Source: Eubacteriales bacterium (GTDB taxonomy: Bacteria > Bacillota > Clostridia > Christensenellales > CAG-138). Taken from it: a stretch of DNA of 5,771 bases. Of the stretch, positions 1 to 5,625 are shown piece after piece; position 1 is the stretch's first letter, and every line of letters begins with the position of its first letter. The notes under the pieces were generated by a model, which was given only the letters and a program-made list of their open reading frames with translations, did no database searches and was not told the origin of the DNA. The stretch is from contig JAQVML010000111.1 in the NCBI GenBank assembly GCA_028703645.1, forward strand, positions 1-5,771, in the 5' to 3' direction. The translations under genes and the position numbers were made by a program.

Positions 1-434
1 ACGAGCTCAATCGCGCGGCTTACGGGAATTGGCAAGGGATATTCGCTTGTAATATATACCTCCGCAGCGGCTCCTTCCGCAGGGAACTCGCCTTGTGGCG
101 TCAGGCTCAAGTGCTCCAGATCGAGCGTCGCGTGGTTCTTTTGTAGAAATGCGGGATCAAATACATGCCGCAAGTTCAGCGATACGTCGTTGGCGAAATA
201 TTTACTCAAATCTGCGGCTGCGAGTGTCGCGCGGTCAACGCGCTCGTAGATGGACATGTTCCATATGGTTTTGCAATGCGTGCAGCGGCAAATCAACCAA
301 ATATCGAGGCGCTTTCCGTTTGCGTTGACGCGGAAGCGGCCGCTGTTATCGTAGGCTGCGCTCTTGCAGCGCGGGCATGTTTTGAGAAAGCGAGGCAGTG
401 AAGCGAGCACAAGCTCGCAGGTATAGGATTGCAT
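1..434 (-). CDS. DUF1062 family protein (5' part, truncated by window edge)
   Basis: An open minus-strand frame starts at the ATG at 434 and runs 144 codons without a stop to the left edge, so the C-terminus lies outside the window. The protein has a CPRC pair at residues 20-23 and a CTHC pair at 51-54, which together look like a small zinc-ribbon-like module. Between and after them comes the block FRVNANGKRLDIWLICRC (about 34-51) followed by WNMSIYERV (58-66). I recognise this combination as typical of the DUF1062 / COG4332 family. The family has no established function, so none is assigned. The start is chosen because a purine-rich GAAAGGAAA site lies about 5 nt upstream and the cysteine motif follows closely. 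The gene is preceded by a long structured leader (435-690) on the same strand. Family assignment is from memory of the motif; the frame itself is clear. Confidence 0.85.
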   Translation of the reverse strand, partial: MQSYTCELVLASLPRFLKTCPRCKSAAYDNSGRFRVNANGKRLDIWLICRCTHCKTIWNMSIYERVDRATLAAADLSKYFANDVSLNLRHVFDPAFLQKNHATLDLEHLSLTPQGEFPAEGAAAEVYITSEYPLPIPVSRAIEL

Positions 435-450
435 GCGGTTTCCTTTCCAT

Positions 451-513
451 AATCGCGGCAACCACGATTGGAAACAGACCGCAGGCAAACAGAACACGCG
501 AAAAACACGCGTG
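451..513 (-). other. Two further leader hairpins between terminator and DUF1062 start
   Basis: On the minus strand, CACGCG and CGCGTG (513-508 and 500-495) pair around a T-rich 7-nt loop directly after the terminator U-run. A second hairpin, AATCGTGG-TTG-CCGCGATT (469-451), has 8 bp including one wobble that pairs only in the minus orientation. It ends just before the GAAAGGA ribosome binding site of the DUF1062 gene, so it could influence translation start. Confidence 0.45.
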
Positions 514-546
514 AAAAAAGCCCGCAGAAGATATCCTTCCGCGGGC
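514..546 (-). terminator. Intrinsic terminator (attenuator candidate) ahead of DUF1062
   Basis: On the minus strand an 11-bp stem (546-536 with 530-520, one G-U pair) encloses a 5-nt loop and is followed directly by six T (519-514). It lies about 80 nt upstream of the DUF1062 ATG with no gene in between, so it either ends a small RNA or attenuates the DUF1062 mRNA. A smaller hairpin, GGCAG/CTGCC at 544-556, shares three bases with its 5' arm and would partly exclude it. Confidence 0.7.
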
Positions 547-690
547 AGAGTCTGCCTTGCGATATGGGTATACCGACTGATTCCAAATCGCGGTTACCAA
601 AAAACGCCGGAACTCTCGCCCGGGCGGGTAACGCGCGTATCAAGTTGGAATCAGTTTTGCGCTGGCATACCGTACGCTCCTGTAAAATCT
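514..690 (-). ncRNA. Candidate structured leader or small RNA upstream of the DUF1062 gene
   Basis: Read on the minus strand, this stretch folds into one long rod. P1 pairs 664-671 with 567-574 (8 bp, one G-U). P2 pairs 645-655 with 576-586 (11 bp, perfect). P3 pairs 627-632 with 593-598 and 634-637 with 589-592 (10 bp around a single bulge). A tip hairpin spans 605-626 and is followed by six U. An intrinsic terminator at 514-546 closes the unit. The orientation is supported because the wobble pairs in P1 and the terminator are G-U on the minus strand but would be A-C mismatches on the plus strand. A promoter-like sequence lies just upstream. It could be a cis-acting attenuator for DUF1062, an independent sRNA of about 175 nt, or both. 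I do not recognise it as a named riboswitch. Confidence 0.5.
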
Positions 691-696
691 TTTCAT

Positions 697-725
697 ATTT
701 TATACCGACGCTCTCGCGTTTGCAA
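697..725 (-). promoter_or_regulatory. Candidate promoter for the DUF1062 leader RNA
   Basis: On the minus strand TTGCAA (725-720) is followed after 17 nt by TAAAAT (702-697), within the run GGTATAAAAT. Transcription would begin near 690, just before the folded leader. The -35 matches TTGACA at four of six positions and the spacing is ideal. Confidence 0.45.
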
Positions 726-755
726 GTCGCGGGTATTCTTTTTATGCGATTGGGA

Positions 756-761
756 TATAAT
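756..761 (+). promoter_or_regulatory. -10 box of the glycosylase gene
   Basis: A perfect TATAAT stands six bases before the ATG at 768. No good -35 hexamer is present at 16-18 nt spacing (733-738 reads GTATTC). If used, transcription would start at or within a base or two of the start codon, giving a leaderless mRNA. Confidence 0.45.
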
Positions 762-767
762 GAAACC

Positions 768-1625
768 ATGATCATCATCCAAAACCCCGATTTCAATATT
801 CAAAAGATTGCCGAAAGCGGACAGTGCTTTCGCCTCAAACCGATGCCGTCCGGCGGCTATGCGCTCGTTGCACACGGTCGCGTGCTTCGCCTCAACGACA
901 CGCCGGAAGGTAGCGCGCTCGACTGCACAGAGGCGGAGTTTGACGCGATCTGGCGCGATTATTTCGACCTAGCAAGCGATTACGCCTCCATCCGCGCACA
1001 GGCAGACCCCGAAGATGCGTTTCTGCGGCGCGCCTGCGACTATGGCGCGGGCATTCGCATGCTTCGGCAGGAACCCTGGGAGATGCTGATCAGCTTCATC
1101 ATCTCCCAACGAAAAAACATTCCCGCGATTCAATACTGCATCGAGGCGCTCTGCTCGCGATACGGTGAACCGATCGAGAGCGGTGGAGAGCGCTTTTATG
1201 CGTTCCCTTCGGCGCAGAAGCTCGCGGCGCTGGACGAAGCACACTTTCTCGCCTGCTCGCTGGGCTATCGCGCAAAATATGTGCTTGCCGCCGCGCGAAT
1301 GGTAGCTTCGGGCGGGCTGGATCTCGCCGCAATCGCCGCGTGTTCCGACGAGGCGCTGTATTCCGCGCTGCTCGCGGTGCCCGGCGTCGGCGAAAAGGTT
1401 GCAAACTGTGTGATGCTGTTCGGTTACCACAGACTCGCGCGTTTCCCACGAGACGTATGGATCAATCGCATCGAGGCGGGGGAATACGGCGGCGCGTTTC
1501 CGACCGGACGCTACCCCGACACGGCGGGCGCGCTGCAGCAATACATCTTTTATTATGCGCGAAGCGCGGAGTATTCCTCGCAATCCGCGCCGAAATCGGC
1601 GGATGAATCGCGGATTTTACCTTGA
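768..1625 (+). CDS. 8-oxoguanine-type DNA glycosylase / AP lyase (HhH-GPD family)
   Basis: This 285-residue protein is a base-excision-repair enzyme that should remove oxidised purines, chiefly 8-oxoguanine, and nick the abasic site. The N-terminus (DFNIQKIAESGQCFRL, about residues 8-23) matches the OGG N-terminal domain. The HhH-GPD core begins with EPWEMLISFIISQRKN. The helix-hairpin-helix VPGVGEKVANC carries the expected catalytic lysine, K210, and the acidic partner D229 sits in FPRDVW. Their spacing of 19 residues equals that of K249/D268 in human OGG1. The C-terminus ends in the usual LQQYIFYYAR. The frame stays open upstream to 468, but residues before 768 resemble no family member and overlap the structured leader, so ATG 768 is preferred; ATG 744 is an in-frame alternative. 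No Shine-Dalgarno sequence is visible for either. A terminator follows 110 nt downstream. AlkA-like specificity cannot be excluded. Confidence 0.9.
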   Translation: MIIIQNPDFNIQKIAESGQCFRLKPMPSGGYALVAHGRVLRLNDTPEGSALDCTEAEFDAIWRDYFDLASDYASIRAQADPEDAFLRRACDYGAGIRMLRQEPWEMLISFIISQRKNIPAIQYCIEALCSRYGEPIESGGERFYAFPSAQKLAALDEAHFLACSLGYRAKYVLAAARMVASGGLDLAAIAACSDEALYSALLAVPGVGEKVANCVMLFGYHRLARFPRDVWINRIEAGEYGGAFPTGRYPDTAGALQQYIFYYARSAEYSSQSAPKSADESRILP

Positions 1626-1735
1626 CGCGCGAGAACACATTTGATACTGTTTTGGTGTCCGGAAGCGGTTTTGATGTGACCGCGACCAGATCCTGCGCTG
1701 GATTCATGTGTTTGCATGTGCCGCGCTTGGCTGTA

Positions 1736-1778
1736 GAAGACCGACCCCGAAAAAAATCGGGGTCGGTCTTCTTTTTTT
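1736..1778 (+). terminator. Strong intrinsic terminator after the glycosylase gene
   Basis: A perfect 15-bp stem (1736-1750 with 1757-1771) encloses six A and is followed by seven T (1772-1778). It is the only strong terminator on the plus strand and isolates the glycosylase gene from the decarboxylase operon. Confidence 0.95.
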
Positions 1779-1953
1779 GAGCCGGATTCTACAGGGGGTT
1801 AAAGCGCAACGTGTGTTGCTTTTGCAATCTTGCAGTCGGCGAAATTCGGCTTTTTTGTTGAATGATGTAAATTGGACTCGATTTACCGAAAAGGTCAGTG
1901 ACGGCGCAGTTTTCCGCGAAGCGGATTGCAAATTTTTCGTAAAAAAATAGTCA
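1779..1953. other. Gene-free spacer with two weak hairpins
   Basis: This stretch between the terminator and the next promoter holds no convincing gene. Two weak plus-strand hairpins followed by T-runs are visible: GCAAC-GTGT-GTTGC then TTTT (1806-1823), and AGTCG/CGGCT around an 8-nt loop running into six T (1834-1856). They could be backup terminators. The sequence is AT-richer than the genes. Confidence 0.4.
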
Positions 1954-1982
1954 TTTACTGTTCCAATCGCATATGTTATGAT
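1954..1982 (+). promoter_or_regulatory. Extended -10 promoter of the decarboxylase operon
   Basis: TTTACT (1954-1959), a 17-nt spacer and TATGAT (1977-1982) preceded by TGT form an extended -10, sigma-70/SigA-type promoter. The predicted start is near 1989, giving a leader of about 53 nt before the beta-subunit gene. Confidence 0.7.
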
Positions 1983-1989
1983 ATAAAAG

Positions 1990-2001
1990 ACCAAATTTGG
2001 T
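1990..2001. promoter_or_regulatory. 12-bp palindrome at the transcription start, possible operator
   Basis: ACCAAATTTGGT is a perfect palindrome lying at about +2 to +13 of the predicted transcript. A dimeric regulator bound there would block initiation. No regulator family can be named from this sequence alone. Confidence 0.4.
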
Positions 2002-2041
2002 ACATATCTAATTCACAATCATTTCACGAAAGGCTGAAGGT

Positions 2042-3166
2042 ATGGAAGCAATTTTTCAGAATTTTTCAAACCTGACATGGCAGCAAGTCGTCATGTGGGC
2101 GATCGGCGGCATCCTGATTTACCTCGCAATCAAGAAAGATATGGAGCCATCGCTGCTCCTTCCGATGGGGTTTGGCGCGATCCTCGTCAATATTCCGATG
2201 TCCGGCGCAGTCACGCAGATCATCGACGGCGCAAAAGAGATCGGCGTGCTCAACGTCCTCTTCGACGGCGGTATCGCAAACGAGCTCTTCCCGCTGCTGC
2301 TGTTCATCGGCATCGGCGCGATGATCGATTTTGAACCGCTTCTGACCAATCCGAAGCTGATGCTCTTCGGCGCTGCGGCGCAGTTTGGCATCTTCGCGAC
2401 GCTCGTCGGCGCATCGCTGCTCGGCTTCCCGCTCAAGGATGCCGCGTCCATCGCGATCATCGGCGCTGCGGATGGTCCTACCTCCATCTTCGTTGCCAAC
2501 TATCTGCATTCCAACTTCTTGGGGCCGATCATCATTGCGGCCTACTCCTATATGGCGCTGGTGCCAATCGTCCAGCCGCCGATTATTAAACTGCTCACCA
2601 CGAAAAAAGAACGCAGAATCCGCATGGAATACACGGGAAGCAGCGTCAATCAGACGACGAAGATCCTCTTTCCGATCATCGTTACCGTGATCGCCGGCGT
2701 ATTTGCGCCGCGTTCCGTGGCCCTCGTCGGCTTCCTGATGTTTGGCAACCTCATCCGCGAGTGCGGCGTGCTCGGCTCTCTTTCCGAGACCGCGCAAAAA
2801 GTGCTGGCAAACCTGATCACCCTTCTGCTGGGCCTTACCGTTGCGGCAAACATGCAGGCGGAATCCTTCCTTACACTTCGAACCCTCATGATTCTCGCGC
2901 TTGGTCTGTTTGCCTTTGTCTTTGACACGGCGGGCGGCGTGATCTTTGGCAAGATCATCAACCTCTTCACCAAGAAGAAAGTCAACCCCATGATCGGCGC
3001 CGCGGGTATCTCCGCGTTCCCGATGGCATCCCGCGTGGTGCATAAGATGGGGCTTGCGGAAGACAAGACCAACCACCTGCTCATGCATGCGGCCGGTGCG
3101 AATGTCGCGGGGCAGATTGCCTCCGTCATCGCGGGCGGCGTGTTACTAAGCCTGATCGTGAAATAA
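2042..3166 (+). CDS. oadB: Na+-translocating decarboxylase beta subunit (OadB/GcdB/MmdB family)
   Basis: This 374-residue polytopic membrane protein is the channel subunit of biotin-dependent sodium-pump decarboxylases. It decarboxylates carboxybiotin and exports Na+. The family hallmarks are present: GGIANELFPLLLFIGIGAMIDF (about residues 76-97), GAADGPTSIF with the essential Asp at D144, YSYMALVPIVQPPI with Y168/Y170, and VNPMIGAAGISAFPMASRV with N315, G319 and S324. These last align with D203, N373, G377 and S382 of Klebsiella OadB. The length matches the shorter glutaconyl- or methylmalonyl-CoA type (about 375 residues) rather than the 433-residue OadB. A GAAAGG site (2028-2033) lies 8 nt before the ATG. 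The gamma-like gene follows after 18 nt. The substrate is set by an alpha subunit not present here, so oxaloacetate, methylmalonyl-CoA or glutaconyl-CoA are all possible. Confidence 0.93.
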   Translation: MEAIFQNFSNLTWQQVVMWAIGGILIYLAIKKDMEPSLLLPMGFGAILVNIPMSGAVTQIIDGAKEIGVLNVLFDGGIANELFPLLLFIGIGAMIDFEPLLTNPKLMLFGAAAQFGIFATLVGASLLGFPLKDAASIAIIGAADGPTSIFVANYLHSNFLGPIIIAAYSYMALVPIVQPPIIKLLTTKKERRIRMEYTGSSVNQTTKILFPIIVTVIAGVFAPRSVALVGFLMFGNLIRECGVLGSLSETAQKVLANLITLLLGLTVAANMQAESFLTLRTLMILALGLFAFVFDTAGGVIFGKIINLFTKKKVNPMIGAAGISAFPMASRVVHKMGLAEDKTNHLLMHAAGANVAGQIASVIAGGVLLSLIVK

Positions 3167-3184
3167 AGGAAAGGAGATACTATC

Positions 3185-3337
3185 ATGAATCTCGAAGCTG
3201 TTGCACCTCTCTCCGATACGATGAGTATTCTCGGCCTCGGCATGCTGGGCATCTTCGTCGTCACGGCTGCGATTATCATCACCATTACGCTGCTCAACCT
3301 TCTGACCGCTCCAAGCAAGAAGAGCAAGCAGCACTAA
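3185..3337 (+). CDS. Small membrane subunit, decarboxylase gamma chain (OadG-like)
   Basis: This 50-residue frame has an ideal AAGGAG ribosome binding site (AGGAG 3172-3176, 8 nt before the ATG) and lies 18 nt after the beta subunit. The protein has one hydrophobic segment, SILGLGMLGIFVVTAAIIIT (about 14-33, continuing to about 40), followed by a short basic tail, APSKKSKQH. The G-x-G-M-x-G-x-F pattern and the position next to beta fit the OAD_gamma family, which anchors the alpha subunit to the membrane complex. It lacks the long Pro-rich, hydrophilic C-terminal region of Klebsiella OadG and keeps only one C-terminal histidine, so it is close to the minimum size for the family. Family identity is inferred from context and the membrane segment; the coding call rests on the ribosome binding site and spacing. 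Confidence 0.82.
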   Translation: MNLEAVAPLSDTMSILGLGMLGIFVVTAAIIITITLLNLLTAPSKKSKQH

Positions 3338-3466
3338 TCAGATCAAGCACGACTTCTCTGCTGACGACGATTGTATTCGAACGTCATGATTTACGAAAGC
3401 GTTTGGGCGGTTCACCGAAGCAAACACCGCCGACACTTATAAAACCGCTGCAATGCGGATCAGTAA

Positions 3467-3474
3467 AAGGGGAG
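3467..3474 (+). promoter_or_regulatory. Ribosome binding site that fixes the hppA start
   Basis: AAGGGGAG ends 8 nt before the ATG at 3483. It lies downstream of the in-frame ATG at 3453, which has no such site, so the pyrophosphatase starts at 3483. Confidence 0.8.
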
Positions 3475-3482
3475 ATAGCACT

Positions 3483-5549
3483 ATGGAAAATTTGATTCTG
3501 TACGGATCGATACTCGTCGCCCTTCTGGCGTTTGCGTTCGCCGTTTGGCTCTATCTCTGGGTCAAACGTCAACCTTGCGAAAACCAGAAGATCATCAAGG
3601 CAACCGGTCTGATTCGGGCCGGCGCGCGCACCTTCCTGCGCAAGGAATATGGCGTTCTTGCGAGATTTGCCGGCGTTGCCGCCGTGCTCATCTTTGTGTT
3701 TCTGCCCAAGCCGATCTGGCAGGGCGGCGTCATTGTCAACATTCAGATGGTTGTTGCCTATATCTTCGGCACCCTCTTTTCCGCGGTTGCGGGTAAGATC
3801 GGCCTCGAAGTGGCAACCATCGCCAACGGTCGCAGTGCGGAAGCCGCCAAGAAGGGCATCGCGCCCTCGTTCATGGCGGGATTTCGTGGCGGCGCCGTCA
3901 TGGGCATGGCGGTTGTCGGCGCGAGCCTTTTGGGCGTCACGCTCGTCTACCTGATCACGCATGACGCGACCACGATCCTTGGCTTCAGCTTTGGTGCAAG
4001 CTCGCTGGCCCTGTTTGCAAAAGCGGGCGGCGGTATCTTCACCAAGACCGCGGACATCAGCGCCGACCTCGTGGGTAAAGTCGAGCTCGGCATTCCGGAA
4101 GATGACCCCCGCAACCCCGCCGTCATCGCGGACAACGTTGGCGACAACGTTGGCGACGTCGCCGGTATGGGCGCGGATCTCTTCGACTCCAACGTGGCTT
4201 CCATGGCGGCGGCGCTCGTCATGGGCAGTGCGCTCGGCGGAAGAAACCCGGAAATGGTGTTCGTGTTTGCGGCGCTGGGTCTGCTTGCGTCCATCATCGG
4301 CGTGATGACGGCGCGCATCGGCAAACACGGCAACCCGACCAAGGCGCTAAACTCCAGCACCTATGTCACCACGGCGATCTATGCCGTGCTCACGGCGGGC
4401 GCTACCTACGCGCTCAACTACTCCTGGAGAATCTGGGGCGCTTGCATCGTCGGCCTCGCGGTTGGCGTAATCATCGGCCTCACCACGGATTACTTCACGG
4501 ATGATTCCAAGAAGCCCGTCCACTTCGTGGCGCATGCCAGCAAGTCCGGCCCCGCGTTCACGATTCTCTCCGGTATCTCCTACGGTCTACTCAGCGTTCT
4601 GCCCGCCATGGTCGGCATCGGCATCGCGGCAGTCACCGCATACAAGCTCTGCGAACCGCTCGGCGGCGTGGAATATGCGCTCTTTGGCATCTCCATGGCA
4701 GCCGTTGGCATGCTCTCCATCGTCGGCATGATCGTCAGCAACGATGCGTATGGCCCGATCGTGGACAACGCGCGCGGCCTTGCTGAAATGGGCGATCTCG
4801 GCGAAGAAGTGCTCGCCATCACCGATGAGCTCGACTCCGCGGGCAACACTGTCAAAGCCGTCACCAAGGGCTTTGCGATTGCGGCGGCGGGGCTCACCGT
4901 CATCGCGTTGCTCGGTGCGTTTATGAGCGAAGTCAACACCGCGGCGGCAGAACTCGGCGTCGCCGGCATTCAAAACTTCGACATCATGAACCCGATGGTA
5001 TTCTTCGGTCTGCTCGTCGGCGCGGCGGTTCCCGCTGTGTTCTCGGCGATGCTGATGCTCGGCGTCGACCGCAACGCGCAGCGCATGGTCGCGGAAATTC
5101 ATCGCCAGTTTAAAGAAATCATCGGCCTGAAGGAAGGCAAAGAAGGCGTTGAGCCGGAATACGACAAGTGCATCGAGATTGCCACCGACGGCGCGATCAA
5201 GGAATTGATCCCCGCGGGCCTCATGGCGATTGTCGCGACATTCGTCGTCGGCTTCATCGGCGGCGTTCAGGCAATCGGCGGTTTCCTCTGCGGAAACATC
5301 GTCTCCGGGTTGCTGTTCGCGCTGTTTATGAGCAACTCCGGCGGCCTCTGGGACAACGGCAAAAAGTATGTTGAGAGCGGCCACGAAGGCGGCAAGGGCA
5401 GCGACGCGCACAAGGCGGCGGTCGTTGGCGACACCGTCGGCGATCCGTTCAAAGACACCGCAGGTCCTTCCATCAACACGCAGATCACGGTTGTGTCGCT
5501 CGTCGCTTCTCTGATGAGCACGCTGTTCCTGACGATTCACCTGTTCTAA
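3483..5549 (+). CDS. hppA: Membrane-bound ion-pumping pyrophosphatase
   Basis: This 688-residue polytopic enzyme hydrolyses pyrophosphate and pumps cations across the membrane. The catalytic signatures are all visible: DISADLVGKVE (191-201; usually DVGADLVGKVE), IPEDDPRNPAVIADNVGDNVGD (204-225), DAYGPIVDNA (421-430) and VVGDTVGDPFKDTAGPS (647-663). Length and the N-terminal RxFLRKEY block (49-56) fit the family. The sequence GNTVKAVTKG (454-463) carries K458 and T461, the pair that marks the K+-independent subfamily, whose known members pump H+. Two ion-gate positions are unusual: GADLFDSN has D235 where most bacterial members have Glu, and GPSINTQIT has T669 where the usual GPSLNILIK has Lys. 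Pumped ion is therefore uncertain. It follows the gamma subunit after 145 nt with no visible terminator, so co-transcription is possible. Confidence 0.95.
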   Translation: MENLILYGSILVALLAFAFAVWLYLWVKRQPCENQKIIKATGLIRAGARTFLRKEYGVLARFAGVAAVLIFVFLPKPIWQGGVIVNIQMVVAYIFGTLFSAVAGKIGLEVATIANGRSAEAAKKGIAPSFMAGFRGGAVMGMAVVGASLLGVTLVYLITHDATTILGFSFGASSLALFAKAGGGIFTKTADISADLVGKVELGIPEDDPRNPAVIADNVGDNVGDVAGMGADLFDSNVASMAAALVMGSALGGRNPEMVFVFAALGLLASIIGVMTARIGKHGNPTKALNSSTYVTTAIYAVLTAGATYALNYSWRIWGACIVGLAVGVIIGLTTDYFTDDSKKPVHFVAHASKSGPAFTILSGISYGLLSVLPAMVGIGIAAVTAYKLCEPLGGVEYALFGISMAAVGMLSIVGMIVSNDAYGPIVDNARGLAEMGDLGEEVLAITDELDSAGNTVKAVTKGFAIAAAGLTVIALLGAFMSEVNTAAAELGVAGIQNFDIMNPMVFFGLLVGAAVPAVFSAMLMLGVDRNAQRMVAEIHRQFKEIIGLKEGKEGVEPEYDKCIEIATDGAIKELIPAGLMAIVATFVVGFIGGVQAIGGFLCGNIVSGLLFALFMSNSGGLWDNGKKYVESGHEGGKGSDAHKAAVVGDTVGDPFKDTAGPSINTQITVVSLVASLMSTLFLTIHLF

Positions 5550-5573
5550 GAAACAAGCGTTTGATGCTGGTAA

Positions 5574-5597
5574 AAGGCAGTCCTTGCGGGCTGCCTT
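5574..5597 (+). terminator. Hairpin after hppA, weak terminator candidate
   Basis: A 10-bp stem (5574-5583 with 5588-5597) closes a TTGC loop 24 nt after the hppA stop. One pair is G-U in the plus orientation and would be A-C on the other strand, so it belongs to the hppA transcript. The following bases lack a clean U-run, so termination may be weak or the hairpin may stabilise the 3' end. Confidence 0.45.
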
Positions 5598-5625
5598 AGT
5601 CTGTCAAAAAAGTCTTTGGGATTGT

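Noticed and set aside
95..401. Plus-strand open frames across 95-328 and 165-401
   Set aside because: They lie opposite the DUF1062 frame, which has recognisable motifs and a ribosome binding site; the plus-strand products are low-complexity Arg/Ala-rich shadows.
573..598. T-box riboswitch
   Set aside because: The minus strand reads TGGTAACCGCG, close to the T-box core TGGNACCGCG, but it has an extra base, lacks the AGGG start and the matching terminator arm, and no stem I signatures were found.
514..690. 6S RNA
   Set aside because: The length and rod shape are similar, but the internal loops are strongly asymmetric (10/1 and 7/2) instead of a large central bubble, and no family sequence was recognised. 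A covariance search should still test it.
468..767. N-terminal extension of the glycosylase frame by 100 residues
   Set aside because: The extension matches nothing in the OGG family, overlaps the minus-strand structured leader and has no ribosome binding site. The family N-terminus begins just after ATG 768.
1602..1735. Short coding remnant overlapping and following the glycosylase stop
   Set aside because: A 13-residue frame from ATG 1602 and an open stretch in another frame are visible, but neither has family resemblance and the second runs into the terminator.
1708..1950. 80-residue plus-strand frame
   Set aside because: It reads straight through the strong terminator at 1736-1778 and lacks a ribosome binding site.
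2066..3088. Long minus-strand frame of 340 residues opposite oadB
   Set aside because: It is the codon-bias shadow of the beta-subunit gene: rich in Arg, His, Asp and Glu, with no domain pattern. The same applies to 3384-4328 and 4587-5540 opposite hppA.
3453..3482. Upstream ATG for hppA
   Set aside because: The strong ribosome binding site at 3467-3474 lies after this ATG and is correctly spaced for the ATG at 3483.
3338..3482. Separate promoter or terminator between the gamma subunit and hppA
   Set aside because: A TATAAA at 3438-3443 has no usable -35 at proper spacing, and the small GC stems here are not followed by T-runs.
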